Source of the DNA: Schoenobius gigantellus | Taxonomy: Eukaryota > Arthropoda > Insecta > Lepidoptera > Crambidae | Direction: 5' to 3' | Assembly (NCBI GenBank): GCA_963935595.1 | Contig: OZ012549.1 | Span: forward strand, 36,541,318-36,605,317 | Length of the DNA stretch: 64,000 nucleotides | In this document: positions 42,007-53,760 of the stretch, one piece after another | How positions within the stretch are numbered: the stretch's first letter is position 1 | Layout of the letters: each line of letters opens with the position of its first letter | Position numbers and translations under genes: made by a program | Notes under the pieces: model-generated | Databases searched by the model: none | Told to the model about the DNA's origin: nothing | What the model saw: only the letters and a program-made list of their open reading frames with translations

Positions 42007-43687
42007 AACAAAAATGTGACTTAGGTAACCAAAATGTCTTTTCAGGGAACGAAACGTAACTTTTAGAGTCCTGGCAATACTGCTCGAACTTGACCACGAA
42101 AATACTTGAACCGCCAATTATTTGATAACCAAATTAAATTTGAATTCGACACGTTCGACCTCAAATCCTCATATTGTAGACGCAGAAGACACTTTTATTC
42201 TAAAGGAACGTAGTAATAATCGAACAGTTCGCAATCGGGACTCGGCAAGAATCCGGCGAGTGTGGGTCGGCTAATGGAACGGATTCCGGAGCCGGCTGTC
42301 GGACCGGATGCCGATAGTCGCGTAATTAAAACTGCCACGTCTTTTCACTGATACCGGCACCTGACTTGTAGTCGGGGAGCCGGGTACAAGAATAATGATT
42401 GTTTTGCTAGGCGATATAAAATTGGACCTTGCCTTTTTAATAATATATCTGAATCTGACTAGAATACTCGTATATCGAAATCTGAGTAAATATTATTAAA
42501 AACTACCCTCCCTTGCATACTTCGTAATAGTGAATAATTAAGCATGGATAAAATGATAAAAACACGAGCGACCCTTACAGTAGTCACATATGATATGTAA
42601 CATCTGACATCTCACACCATCTGGCGGCCATCTCTACCACCGCGCGCGCTCATTGGTCAAATCAAATAGCGCGCGCTTCCCCGGCTTCCTGATATACACT
42701 TCCGTCCCACTAATTGCAAGAAAGCCAGAGGAAAGATGTTACACATTAAAAATAAAACTGATAAAAAGTCATGAACCTTACCTAAAATTAATGAAAATTC
42801 CTGACGAAATATTAAAGTGATCGACCTGCATAATTATAAAAATTAATATAAAATAGAAAACATAATTTAAGGACTCAAAACAACCACCGCGCGATACGCA
42901 CCACGAGCCACGTGATGCTGCGGGACTTAGTTTATGTATATCTACAAAATACGTAATACCAATGCCGTACTGGTATTGCCTAATTTCCTTGAAACATAAA
43001 CTAACCGGTTTATTACGCTAAACAGGATCGAAATTTTTGAACCACCGTATTCTCATTTTAAACGGTAAATAACCGGTAATCGATACTTTAACCGCAATCC
43101 ATTAGCGTTTGGGGTCAAGAACCTAATATGGTTTGAATATTTAAGCTATTGCCAAACCCTGCACAAAAATACTCCTTTTATGTTGGTTAATTTGCATTTT
43201 GTTTAAATACGTAGTAATATTAAATCTCACGTCCACTGTTTTTTTTCTATTCCTTGTTTAATAACCAATGGTTTCGTGACACTATAACTCTTGTTAGTTA
43301 ATTGCATGTTTATTTTGCACTCTTGATTTTATTCTATAGAATTAAACCAAAACGGTAATAATAAAACAAACACGTAGCCAGCTCCCGGCTAAATCCGTGC
43401 CCTCTGGAGTTGAGCGAAGGAATTCGGCTCCATCTCACTCGCGAATAGTTCCGACCTAATTTCCTACAAATGGCGCGGAAACGTAAATTAATACCTACTT
43501 ATTGTGCAACTTAACGTGTTCAATGCGCGGTTTTACTTGCGGTTTGAATTGATCTATTCGTCACGAGATTTTTTTCCAAATGCAAAATGGGAGCGCTAAG
43601 AGAATCTAGATTTGGTGCAGTTTTTTGTATCCGCAACATGCAACGTTTGCAAGCAACAATAAAAAAGTAAATGAGTAATAGTCTAGA
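42007..43687. other. Unassigned, no gene seen
   Basis: A GC-rich part (42230-42390, repeated CGGA/CCGG words such as GGATTCCGGAGCCGG) and a CGCGCGC stretch with ATTGGTCAAATCAAATAG near 42653 stand out. No ORF above 60 codons carries family features. Host noncoding sequence or an old element are both possible. Confidence 0.35.
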
Positions 43688-43694
43688 CTAGCGG

Positions 43695-44042
43695 CACAGA
43701 ATATATAATAGTACTACGTACAGAACGGCCACTCACCTCCCCGCACTCATTTCAAATACCTCATCCCACGCCGCACTTCGCTGTAGACATCACTGACACA
43801 TAAACAAGGGCGCGCGCGATCGCTCGAACGAGTAGACGCGAGCGCCGGCCGATAACAGAGACAGCGCTATGCGGGTAAATGAGAAGGCAGTCGCTGCACT
43901 CCTCGCGTCATTTCGATTGATAACCGCGCACTCAGCCCTACTAGATTCCACGCACACATTTGCGCGTGTAGAAACGTCATTTGCTTATGTAGTAGTAATA
44001 GGTAATTGATTTGCGAACGTTGTATGGAGTGTCCGGGGTGTG
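43695..44042. mobile_element. 348-bp nonautonomous DNA element, copy 2
   Basis: Flanked by CTAGCGG at 43688-43694 and 44043-44049. It has the same ends (CACAGAATA, GGGGTGTG) and interior as 15193-15544, differing by scattered substitutions and small indels. Confidence 0.82.
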
Positions 44043-44049
44043 CTAGCGG

Positions 44050-44400
44050 TCTAGTGCTCTTGAAACCACGTGGAATTGATTTGTAGATTCAGGGTTCGAT
44101 TCCCAGTGGGAGTAGAAGCTTTTCTGCTTGGTTTGGTTGGTGGTGGAGCTTGTGAGCCCGCCTGGCTAGCTACCACCGTCCTACCACGGTGTTCTTAGTT
44201 TGTAGCTTTAGTAACAATGTTGATAGCATTGTTGTGTTCCGACAATTAGAGGGACGATAGTCAATTCCTCAGTTGTTGGGGAGTCCAGGTGAAGCTCGCT
44301 TCCACCTTCGGCCTTATCGTCACTTACCATGAGGTGAGACGAAGGTCAAGAAAATACAATTCTTAAAGATCGTCGGGGAAGAAAACGAATTCCAAGACCG
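44050..44400 (+). repeat. tRNA-derived SINE
   Basis: GCGGTCTAGTGCTCTTG resembles a pol III A box and CAGGGTTCGATTCCCAGTGG contains a consensus B box (GGTTCGATTCC) at about 44087-44097. The body GCCCGCCTGGCTAGCTACCA and the 3' part CGTCACTTACCATGAGGTGA resemble a LINE-derived tail. The 5' edge is adjacent to the element ending at 44042. Confidence 0.6.
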
Positions 44401-44423
44401 TAGCCGAAGAAATATATCATCAA

Positions 44424-44880
44424 AATAAAAAATATTTTGAAAAAAATAAAAACCGACTTCAAAAACACTGAAAAGTTAAAAATAATATAAGAATAGGTAC
44501 AGACAACATCACACTTCTATATGTCGGTGCTAAATGATGATCTCCTCGAGTCTTAAAATTTGTCACCGACTTCTATATAGAAGTGTGATGTTCATACCCT
44601 ATTCTTATATTATTTTTAAAATTTCATTATTTTTGAAGTCGGTTTTTATTTTTTGTAAAATATTTTTTATTTTTAACGTTTTAGTGAATGAAATCTTTTT
44701 AGTGAATGAAAACCTAGTATATTAGGGTTTCCCTCGATTTTCATGGGATCCCATGATCAGATCCTGACTTTGGTAAGCTTGGGACCACCCCAGGAGTATA
44801 CTCTATCGAACACATAAAAAAAACATACGCATCGAAATGAGAACCTCCTCCTTTTTTGAAGTCGGTAAAAAAATAATAAA
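44424..44880. repeat. Repeat C with 110-bp inverted arms
   Basis: 44424-44534 and 44560-44670 are inverted copies (AAAAACCGACTTCAAAAA versus TTTTTGAAGTCGGTTTTTAT, and ACATCACACTTCTATAT). It continues with CCCTCGATTTTCATGGGATC and CCAGGAGTATACTCTATCGA to TTTTTTGAAGTCGGT. Related copies are 56066-56480 and 57256-57364. It is a widespread lepidopteran repeat whose ends repeat the GAAGTCGG word. Confidence 0.65.
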
Positions 44881-45036
44881 TCATCATTGTAAAAAAAAAT
44901 CATCACTATCATGTCAGGCGAGGACACCCAATGCTGGAAAAAAACCTCCACGCAAAGGCACTCAAACCGATTGGTCTTGCGCTGCCCGCATCTGCATCAT
45001 TAAGCATACTGCCCACCTGATGGTTAGTGGTAACAG

Positions 45037-45290
45037 TCACCTATAGTATGTGGCTCTTGTGAGATTCGCAGCAAATCTGCAATCCTCACAAAATAAAAGT
45101 GTACGTTGCCAACTTGTGACATAAGATGTAAAGTCACGGTACTCAGTAATTTCACTGCTACAAAACCCTTCAAGCCGGAACACAGCAACGCAAGCACTCC
45201 TGCTTTGCGGCAGAATTAGGTAAGATAAAGAAACCCATACAGACGACTCTGGTGAGTCTTCCTCTAGTATATGTGGCCTGCCCACTGTCA
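45037..45290 (-). repeat. Dispersed repeat B, copy 2
   Basis: GTTGCCAACTTGTGACATAA, CAAGCCGGAACACAGCAACG and GGCAGAATTAGGTAAGATAA match the reverse of 33790-33990. Confidence 0.6.
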
Positions 45291-45374
45291 CAAAAGGCTC
45301 GCTTATTATTTAATCACTACTAATATTTTTAATGCAAAAATAGCTCTGTCTCTCTACTATTAACAATGAGTAGA

Positions 45375-45487
45375 GTCTACTTTGGCGCGTAACAAAGTAC
45401 AAAAGAGATCGATCACGTCAACACTGCATGTTGAAAACCTAGGTTCTAATCCTGCCGGAGTCGAAAATAAATAGTTTTTTTTTTGGA
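45375..45487 (+). repeat. tRNA-like sequence, possible SINE
   Basis: TGGCGCGTAACAAAGTA could be an A box and CCTAGGTTCTAATCCTGCC contains a B-box-like GGTTCTAATCC 60-70 bases later, followed by a T-run at 45474-45484 that would stop pol III. No cloverleaf could be confirmed by eye, so I do not call a tRNA gene. Confidence 0.35.
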
Positions 45488-46193
45488 TTTTATAAAAGAA
45501 ACAGAAACGAGTAAAGCACAAATTATACTTTCTTAGGTACAGCCATCAAAAAAAGTGGTTTACCACTCCAAGGTTTAAATTCAGTTTCATGTCATAAGAC
45601 AACACAACTGATCTTTCTTTTCAATAACACACTGAGAACTACCAATGTAACTTTAACGACAATATTTTGTTTATACGCGAAGTTTTCTCAAAGCTGGCAC
45701 ACCGCTTTCTTGGCCGACTGTACTTCGAAGATATATTCTTACCTTAAAACAAACTTAAACTTACTTAACTTTAAGCCATTTAGCTGGACGAGCAATTTCT
45801 TAATAAGCGCATAAAACTTGCAAAATTGGTCACAACAATAAACTCGAAAGTTACTTAAAAGTTAAAACTGGCTTTGATGTGTTCTCCGCGCTCCGGATTT
45901 TTACAATGGATTAAATAGTTGTGGCACTCACAAAAGAAGTGAAACTTTTAATGAAGCCTTCTTCGGTGTTCGAGTGAGTTTTAAGATGTTAAGTGAACAT
46001 TGTTAGGAAAATAATGCCGCGGCTCTATTCTTTGGATGAAACTTGCTGTAATCTGATAGAAGAGGATAATTATCATTATACTCATAGCAAAGAAAAATAA
46101 AGTTGCTTTTTGAAAATTCTTAATGATATTCTAAGTGGCACAAGAGCGGAAATAAATATTAAAATAATATTGATTATTTCCAATCCAATCCTT
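45488..46193. other. Unassigned AT-rich sequence
   Basis: No ORF with family features, no TIR and no clear repeat seen. Confidence 0.4.
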
Positions 46194-46645
46194 ATACAGG
46201 GTGAAATGCAACCGCTAAGAAAAAAGGGAACACAATTCTAATTGTGAAACTGAACAACTCTCCTCAATGCACATAATTATGCCTAAAAACAACAAAATTT
46301 TTCACTTAAGATCTCCCGTATATTTATAAAATATTTTTAAAAATTAAGATTGTAGAGAAGAATAATAAACGTTTTATTATAAAAAAGTTATAATACTAAT
46401 AATTTTATTTTCTCTCTACAAATATAAAAACATTCTAAACATCATATACTGTCTGTGGAAGACTGGAGTCTAAACTTGCCTGAAATATTCTGCCTGTATT
46501 TTAGAACTCCAGGCCTCCAATCCTCAATAAACTGTAATACAGAATGTAATACAGAGATTATTCAATCTAACTTATACAAAGGTAAATTTTGAGTACTTTA
46601 GAACATAAATGCTCCTTGGGTAAGTTGTTCAGTTTCATAAGTAGA
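46194..46645. repeat. Weak inverted-repeat element
   Basis: GAAACTGAACAACT (46245-46258) is exactly inverted at 46623-46636, with poorer pairing around it. It may be a decayed MITE. 46646-46955 holds a GC-richer stretch with no recognised feature. Confidence 0.35.
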
Positions 46646-46959
46646 GTTTTGTTTTTTCGAAAGCGATTACATTACATCGTGTATAGCATAAACTAGGTGC
46701 TTTATTGTCTTTAATAACATCACATACGCCGTCGTACGTCGCGAGCCAATTAATCCTGAACAGCATGCAGCAAGCCTCAGTTTTCAATGCACCCCGTCAC
46801 CCGTTGATGTATTGCCAGCGCGATGCTGCGCTAATCCTCACCGGCTGCGCTCTAATCACTCATGAATGGAACGGAACCGCCGAACGGGCTACGCGGCTCA
46901 GCTGACTCTGCAATTCTATGCACTGACATTCTTCGTTGGGGGAATTTAATGACGGAATA

Positions 46960-47360
46960 TAAACTTATGGCGAGGTTTCCCAGGAAATCTGCTCGTGCCT
47001 CGCGACTGCTTTATTGCAAGGAAATATAGCTGATAATTGCACAATTTCTAATGTCGCCTACGCGCTGTGACCGAAGGAAAACGTTAGTTTTTTCACGTTT
47101 TTTTTTTTAAAACTGGAGTACAAAATAAAAAATGTTCACATTAAAAATGCATTTTTGCTTTTTTCCAGACAATAAGAATGAACATCTGTTTGTAAAACTT
47201 TTACGTCATTTATTACTGTATTTTCTGATTCACAGCCGTTTTAAGATATTGAACAGAGCGATCTTTGGATTTTTTGCTATCGAGTGAAATATTATTAATC
47301 ATGTTTCTGTCTTCAAGAATGTTTAGATAATACGTTCAACAATATTATATTATATTATAC
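46960..47360 (-). repeat. Dispersed repeat A, copy 3
   Basis: The reverse complement of the 16.2-kb copy: GGCGAGGTTTCCCAGGAAAT, GCTTTATTGCAAGG, AAAACTGGAGTACAAAATAA and TATTATTAATCATGTTTCTG. Confidence 0.7.
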
Positions 47361-47559
47361 CGGGAATAACTGAACACCCCAATAACATTTAAGAGTATGT
47401 ATCCATCAGAAGTAGAGATTATGTAGGAAAAATATTAGGGTTAACAAACCAACATTTTTTCCATACAAACTGAAACTGCAAACTTAGCCGTGAAATTATG
47501 TGCAATGTACAATAAGTGTATAGACAAAAAAATTTCAAACCATCAGAAACCCCTTAAAA

Positions 47560-47800
47560 TAATCGTCAGATTATGAATGGGTATGATCAGGACGTTCAGT
47601 TGAATCGTCTGTATAAAAATCTGACGCACTCGAGTAGTGCAAAGTTGCGATTTTTTTTACATTTTTTAAAAACCGCCACGAGCTCGCGTCGCATCCAAAA
47701 CGTCAGATTTTTGAATTGTAGTTTGCTTACGGTGTAATTATCATCCCCTATAAAAATCTGACGCGCCCGAAAAACTTTTTTTTTTCAAATTGTTTAATCC
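47560..47800. repeat. Iterated AAAAATCTGACG words
   Basis: ATAAAAATCTGACGC occurs at about 47613 and 47752, and inverted CGTCAGATTTTT-like words at about 47567 and 47700, with a CG-rich part (GCCACGAGCTCGCGTCGC) between. Such alternating words usually mark the subterminal region of a DNA transposon. No ends are identified. Confidence 0.45.
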
Positions 47801-48149
47801 TTCCGTACGGCCACCTACACCGTGCAAACCATAAAACATTTTTTGCTTTCTATGATGTAATCTTTCAAATAATCACTGTCCCTACAACGCTCCAGTGACT
47901 GCAAATTTAGCATCGTGGGCTCCGCTACTATGACGCTTTGATATTTAATCGCGACATTGTGACAAAATATTAAAGTAAGCAATTAATCTTCATCAGTTTG
48001 AATGAGTTTTATTTAATAGACGTAATATATTCATTCATCATATTCGCCAATATTCATTTATCATTGCAAGTGTGAACTGTGATTGCATTTATAGATATAA
48101 CACATGACAGAGCTTTAATTATTTCTACTTTTAACCACCATGAGCGCTG

Positions 48150-48310
48150 CGATAGATGTCATTACCGACATTAGATGTAAAGTCATGGTACCCATTAATT
48201 TTACTGCCATAATCTTAATTCTTACCCTTCAAACCGGAACGCAGCAATGCAAGCACTGCTGCTTTACTGTATAAATAGGCAAGACGGAGGTACCCATGCA
48301 GACGAACCTG
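48150..48310 (-). repeat. Dispersed repeat B, copy 3
   Basis: TAGATGTAAAGTCATGGTAC, CAAACCGGAACGCAGCAATG and CATGCAGACGAACCTGG. Confidence 0.55.
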
Positions 48311-48560
48311 GTATTTATTTATTTATTAATAAAGGCACACCAACAGCTTCTGCATACGAAAATTAATTAATAGTTTACAATTTGTAATGGTCTTATACAG
48401 TTGCCAATTACAGGTGAACCAACATTCTTAATATAAGTGATAACGTAAGCTAAAACATAACAAAAACAAATTCTTGAATTAAGTGCTAACAAGTTTTATG
48501 AACATTAAAAAAAATTGCGAAACTAAAGTTAATATTAATAATTGGTATAGAGTCTACCTC
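48311..48560 (-). repeat. Probable LINE 3' end, antisense
   Basis: TTTATTTATTTATTAATAAA leads into GGCACACCAACAGCTTCTGC, the reversed tail of a common non-LTR family. It is inserted at the end of the repeat-B copy. No RT sequence is attached. Confidence 0.4.
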
Positions 48561-48566
48561 CGGTAA

Positions 48567-48745
48567 AACTTTGATATATGTAGTAATATTTTGATTTAAG
48601 CGTCGTCACGTCGGGGGATCGCAATTAATATATCTAGTAACGCTCTACATATTCGGTCGGTAAAAAAATAAATAGATCAATTAATTGCGGTCCCCAACGG
48701 TACGACGCTTAAATGAAAATATTACTAGATACCTATATCAAAGTT
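48567..48745. mobile_element. 179-bp foldback MITE
   Basis: AACTTTGATATA at the left pairs with TATATCAAAGTT at the right. The arms also share AGTAATATTTTxATTTAAGC, GTCGT and CGCAATTAAT. Short AT-rich loop; no coding sequence. Confidence 0.75.
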
Positions 48746-49430
48746 AAAGGGCCAACTAACACATTTTATCTTTTACTTTTTGTGAATTCTCTCGCCGTTG
48801 GTGCTTCCTCTTAAGGCTTCAACATTTCCCAAGTACACCACCATTTTCAATTTGTATCCTATCCACTGCTAATACTTCTCTATATCCCAGGCACTAACGA
48901 ATACAAATTAGGAGCAGCTTGTCAACTCCCAAAGTAACACGATGGCCATCGCCAATAATCATTTATCAGTATCCATCCCGCCTGATGTTAAATAATGCCT
49001 TAATTGTGATTTGTCGCAGCGTGGAAGTATTCGTCCGTATGGCATGGCGTTAGAGTCCAAACTCCCTGACCGGAGAGCCGCTGAGAGCTCGTGAAAGATT
49101 AAACAGGTGAACATTACCGTCGCTGGCTAGCTGACGTTAAGAATTTTTTAATGCAGTATAGTAGTTGTTTCCTGTTTGTAGACAAAATTCTTATAATTAT
49201 ATATTAAAACTTCTTTGCAGGGTACTGATACAGATTTACGCCCGGCGCATTCTCTCTCAACCAATGTAAAGAGACGAAAACATGATCTTCGTCACTCCCC
49301 TTCTAATTGTTAATGAGTAGGTATATGACAAACTTCCGACAAAGATATTAGTACCTACCGCCCGCCCTCCCTGAGTCGCATTCGATAAAAGAAAATCACT
49401 TATTACTAATACTTTTAACTTTAGCCAAAA
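48746..49430. other. Unassigned, no gene seen
   Basis: Mixed composition with the short GTTAGAGTCCAAACTCCCTG region near 49050. Nothing recognised. Confidence 0.35.
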
Positions 49431-49433
49431 ACA

Positions 49434-52400
49434 TGGCTATAAACTCTTTCTCTGACAATGCTTTTATTGAGCAGCCCACTCACAGTAGTCAAATTGCTCC
49501 TATTAAGCAATACTCCTGTGATAATAAAACGACTGTCAGTAATAGTACTGATGATAATTTTTACAATTCTTTAAATTAAGTAATGAGACAATAGAGACAT
49601 CCTCTTGCTTATCATTAAGTAGAAAAGATACAGTAAACTTTGTAAGTGATAATATATTGCAAAACCCATTTAATAACAAAGATAATGTAAATCTCATCAA
49701 CCTGGTGCACCAGAACATTCAAGGAATGTCAGGCAAGGTCCTGGAAGTGGAATTATTTTTAAACTGTAGTAATGTTGACATTTTTTGTGTAACTGAACAT
49801 TGGCTTAAAAGCCATCAGTTTTTATTTAATTTCAGTAATCATTTGGTTGGTAGTTTGTTCAGTCGAGAAAAGGCAATTCGTGGTGGTTCTTTAATAATAT
49901 TAAATAAAAAGCTGAAATTTAAGGATCGTAAGGATATTGTGAGCCTTTCGATTGAGCGAACAATAGAAATAGCCTGCGTGGAGCTGGACCAGATTATTGT
50001 ATTAAGTGTATACAGGCCTCCTTCAGGATTATATGACCTTTTTGAAGATACTATGGATGAAGTATTGAAAAAAGTGTGTAGTTCCACGAAACAAACCATT
50101 GTTTGTGGTGATTTTAATATTAATTTATTTGAAAATTCTAGTTTATCTATTAGGATTAAAAATCTGTTTTGGTCATATAACCTTGTAAACTTATTTTTGG
50201 AGCCAACCAGAATAACACAGTCGTCTGCCACATGCATTGACAATATTTATACAAATATTGTTCCTTTAGCAAAAAGAGTTTTTAATAATTTAGAATCTGA
50301 CCATTCTGGGCAAATTGTTACCATTCCATTTAAACGTAAATGCATAGAAAAACAGAATATCACTGTTGTGCCAAAAACTGCTGGTCGCTTAGAACGGCTG
50401 AAAAATAATATTGGTATTAAATTAAATTATATAGGTTATGAAGAAAACCCAAATAAATTATATGAAATTTTTTTTCATACATTTTGTTCTGAATTTAAAA
50501 ATATTTTTGTTCCAAAGACTATATCCGTTAATGGTACTTTAGCTTTTAGTGAATGGGCTACACCAGGCATTCACAAAAGCAGAATCAAACTTTTTGAACT
50601 TTATAATGAACGTTCATTTAATACTAGCGATGAGTTTAAACTTTATGTGAAAACTTATTCCAAAGTATTCAAAAAAGCGTGCAGGCTTGCTAAATCTAAT
50701 TATTTAAGTTCAAAAATAAAAAACAGTAATAATAAAATTAAAATGACATGGAATATTATAAATGATGAAACTGGAAAAGCGAAAACTACTAATAATCAAT
50801 ATTGTTTGAATATTGACGGTAAGAAGGTAACAGTTGACACAGAAGTAGCTGCAGAATTTGAAAAGTTCTTTACTGACATTCCAGTCTCAATCACAAAGTC
50901 ATTGGATTCCTCCCCCGCTATTGCTGAATCTATAATGAAAGATCATGTTGAAGCTTGTATTGATAAATTCAAATTTGTACACATTAGTGGAATGGATATA
51001 ATAAAATCATTTAAAACTTTGAATATGAAGAAAACAGCGGATCTGTGGGGCAATTCCGTTGATGTTACTAAATCCGTAATTGAAACAATAGCTCCAATAC
51101 TTGCTAACATTTTTAATGATTGCATTGACTGTGGTGTATTTCCTGATCTAATGAAGCTGAGTAAAATTATTCCTTTACATAAATGTGGTAGCACATCAGA
51201 CCCCAGTAATATTAGACCTATCTCTGTGCTACCTAACTTTAGCAAAATTTTTGAAAAAATAATGTTGGAGCAAATGCAAATTTATTTTAATAGGAACAAT
51301 CTTCTACACTATAAACAATTTGGTTTTAGGAGGGGTCGCTCAACAACCGATGCTGGTGTTGAGTTAATACAACATATATTTGAAGCCTGGGAAGACTCAC
51401 ACGATGCGTTAGGCATTTTTTGTGATTTGTCTAAGGCATTTGATTGCGTTTATCACGAAACCTTGATCAGAAAATTACACCACTATGGATTTCGTGATAC
51501 TGCACTGGATCTTCTACTCTCTTATCTAAGTGGAAGGATTCAAAAAGTAGACGTCAATGGAAAAAGGTCTCAAGGTTCCACAGTTAAAATGGGAGTTCCG
51601 CAGGGTACGATTCTTGGTCCTTTTCTATTTCTTATATATGTCAATGACCTCCCTGATTTTGTACAGGACAGGCATGAGATAGTGTTATTTGCAGATGATA
51701 CTTCACTTTTATTTAAAATTAAAAGAGGATTGCAAATGAATGACGATGTAAATAATTCTATCTCAAGAATTGTTCATTGGTTTAATGTAAACAACCTGTC
51801 ACTTAATGAAGGGAAAACAAAATGTATAAAATTTGTTTTACCCAATGTAAAAGAGGTTCACACCACTGTAAAAATAAAGGATATAGGTGTTGACCTCGTG
51901 GACACCACAGTATTTCTTGGGATCACACTTGATTCTAAGCTGCAATGGGGCCCACATATAGATAAATTGTCAAAGAGACTTAGTTCTGCAGCTCACGCTA
52001 TATGGAAATTACGTCAGTTGACTGATGTTGATACAGCAAGACTTGTATATTTTTCTTACTTTCATAGTTTGATGTCAAATGGTATTTTGTTGTGGGGAAA
52101 TGCTGCCGACATTCAGATCGTTTTTGTGCTCCAGAAAAGGGCTATTCGAGCTATCTATAACCTTAAAATGAGAGATTCTTTGCGAGAAAAGTTTAAAGAA
52201 ATTGGTATTATGACAGTAGCGTCGCAATATATTTATGAGAATCTAATATATGTTCGTAAAAATATTCATTTGTTTTGTAAAAATAGTGATATTCATTCAG
52301 TTAATACTAGACAAAGGAATATGTTAGCTTTACCAAATACCAGGCTCCAAAAAATCAATAATTCTTTTAGAGGCCTGTGTATACGTTTCTACAATAAAAT

Positions 52401-53010
52401 CCCAAGTTGTATACAAGAACTCAGCTTAAACAAATTTAAAGTTGCAATCAAAGATGTACTTATTAAAAAAGCATATTATAAAGTGTCTGATTACATGACG
52501 GACAAAAAAGCTTGGGTTTGAACTCTCATTTCTAATATTTAACAATGTACTGCGTTTTGTTTCAAAGAAACATTCAGTGAGAGCAATTTATAAGCTAAGT
52601 TCACGCACTTCTCTCAGAAATAGCTTATATAATGTGAATTAACACATCTCTTCTTGTAATGGAAGTTGAGCTCAAACTTTTGCTTTGAGGTCAGCTTCCA
52701 ATTGACGACCCTGTAACAAATTCAAAATTGTAAATGGCGAATTAAAAGAGGAGATAAAAAATTTTTGACCTTTCGAGTTTCTTGCCTGTTCTTCTCGAGA
52801 AGGCTCTCCCAATTTCCGAACAGGTGTAGAGTCAACTTTTTTTTTTTTTTTCATTCCTACTTGTATTTGCAGACATCTTGAGTATATTCAGGATGTATGC
52901 ACATACAAGGTTAATATGATTTCATTAAATTAGATTGCTTTGCTTTGTTTTGACGTCAATAAGTGTCTAAGGCCTATGTTGAATAAAGATTTTTGAATTT
53001 TGAATTTTTT
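49434..53010 (+). mobile_element. LINE with intact ORF2, CR1/Daphne-like
   Basis: The element runs from a short ATG frame at 49434 (48 codons, MAINSFSDNAFIEQ, stop at 49578) through ORF2 to a 3' UTR with AATAAA near 52982 and a tail of repeated TTGAATTT. The upstream ATG frame probably joined ORF2 before a frameshift near 49575, because the ORF2 frame is open back to about 49580. A truncated relative lies at 31615-32215 on the other strand. Confidence 0.8.
49657..52521 (+). CDS. LINE ORF2: endonuclease and reverse transcriptase, 954 aa
   Basis: The endonuclease domain shows HQNIQG at residues 19-24, TEHW at 46-49, YRPP at 119-122, GDFNIN at 151-156 and SDHS at 214-217. The RT shows IRPISVLPNFSKIFE at 519-533, CDLSKAFD at 589-596, GVPQGTILGP at 646-655 and FADDTS at 678-683. 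The C-terminal part has FLGITLDSKLQWGPHI and LLWGNAADIQ. All catalytic positions look intact. Codon 1 as given is TTG and the frame is open further upstream, so the start is unsettled. It would carry out target-primed reverse transcription. The variant ADLWGNS near 461-467, where the family has a GxDGI-like turn, could be decay. Confidence 0.92.
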   Translation: MQNPFNNKDNVNLINLVHQNIQGMSGKVLEVELFLNCSNVDIFCVTEHWLKSHQFLFNFSNHLVGSLFSREKAIRGGSLIILNKKLKFKDRKDIVSLSIERTIEIACVELDQIIVLSVYRPPSGLYDLFEDTMDEVLKKVCSSTKQTIVCGDFNINLFENSSLSIRIKNLFWSYNLVNLFLEPTRITQSSATCIDNIYTNIVPLAKRVFNNLESDHSGQIVTIPFKRKCIEKQNITVVPKTAGRLERLKNNIGIKLNYIGYEENPNKLYEIFFHTFCSEFKNIFVPKTISVNGTLAFSEWATPGIHKSRIKLFELYNERSFNTSDEFKLYVKTYSKVFKKACRLAKSNYLSSKIKNSNNKIKMTWNIINDETGKAKTTNNQYCLNIDGKKVTVDTEVAAEFEKFFTDIPVSITKSLDSSPAIAESIMKDHVEACIDKFKFVHISGMDIIKSFKTLNMKKTADLWGNSVDVTKSVIETIAPILANIFNDCIDCGVFPDLMKLSKIIPLHKCGSTSDPSNIRPISVLPNFSKIFEKIMLEQMQIYFNRNNLLHYKQFGFRRGRSTTDAGVELIQHIFEAWEDSHDALGIFCDLSKAFDCVYHETLIRKLHHYGFRDTALDLLLSYLSGRIQKVDVNGKRSQGSTVKMGVPQGTILGPFLFLIYVNDLPDFVQDRHEIVLFADDTSLLFKIKRGLQMNDDVNNSISRIVHWFNVNNLSLNEGKTKCIKFVLPNVKEVHTTVKIKDIGVDLVDTTVFLGITLDSKLQWGPHIDKLSKRLSSAAHAIWKLRQLTDVDTARLVYFSYFHSLMSNGILLWGNAADIQIVFVLQKRAIRAIYNLKMRDSLREKFKEIGIMTVASQYIYENLIYVRKNIHLFCKNSDIHSVNTRQRNMLALPNTRLQKINNSFRGLCIRFYNKIPSCIQELSLNKFKVAIKDVLIKKAYYKVSDYMTDKKAWV

Positions 53011-53157
53011 GACACCAACATGTAAATACTTAGATTCGACGCGACTTCCACTTTTTGTATTCAGTCACAATGGACACTCACAAACATTGGTGCATACTGC
53101 ATATAATATTCTAAATTAAAAGTTTGTATATCCGATGTTTATTACTGTTGAGGTAAG

Positions 53158-53510
53158 TTTTTTTTTTTATGTAAGGCCCGGCAAATGACCTCCTCCCGCC
53201 TGATGTTAAGCGGTGAAAGAGGCCCAAATGAGTTGACAGATAGAGTAGGGACGACATCCACTATCCTACCTGTCCGCCCCTTGCCGGCCTAAAAGATGCT
53301 TTTTCACACCTCTTTTGAAGGAACCCATGTTGTAGGATGAAGGAAACACGTGCGCAGGTAGAGAATTCCAAGTGTGGGATGAACGACAGAAGAAGAAATC
53401 TTGGAATGTCTTGGTACGGTGTGAAAAGGAAGATAGAGTGTAAGGATGACTCCGAAGGCCCTTACGCGTGTTTCTGTTAAGGAATGGAGAGGAGAGGTTG
53501 TTGAAGAGAG
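53158..53510 (-). pseudogene. 3' end of the Jockey-type LINE, second copy
   Basis: A T-run at 53159-53171 is followed by the reversed 3' UTR (CCCGGCAAATGACCTCCTCC) and the last 70 or so codons of ORF2 seen at 24.7-24.96 kb (reversed GGAATTCTCTACCTGCGCAC). Small differences, including an altered stretch near 53430, show decay. About 350 bp long, strongly 5'-truncated. Confidence 0.88.
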
Positions 53511-53560
53511 AAGTTGTTCTTTGCTAAATATTTTGTAGAATATTTTTTAAATGATATGTT

Positions 53561-53760
53561 TACTATCTGTACCCGCGAACTACGTCTCGCCATAATAATT
53601 GTCAAAAAAATTCTGGAAAGGTTGCGAAAGTTAGCCTACAAGTCCTACAAATATATTCTAAGACCTACCAAATATATCTACATAAAAAATCTCATAAAAA
53701 TCGGTGTAGCCGTTTCGGAGGAGTTCGATAACAAAAAACACGACACGAGATTTTTATATA
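53561..53760 (+). repeat. Dispersed CTGTACCCGCG repeat
   Basis: CTATCTGTACCCGCGAACTA to GAGATTTTTATATA, with ATCGGTGTAGCCGTTTCGG; related to 41773-42006. Confidence 0.5.

Noticed and set aside
44050..44130. A functional tRNA gene
   Set aside because: It has an A-box-like word and a B box, but no acceptor stem pairing could be found and a long SINE body follows.
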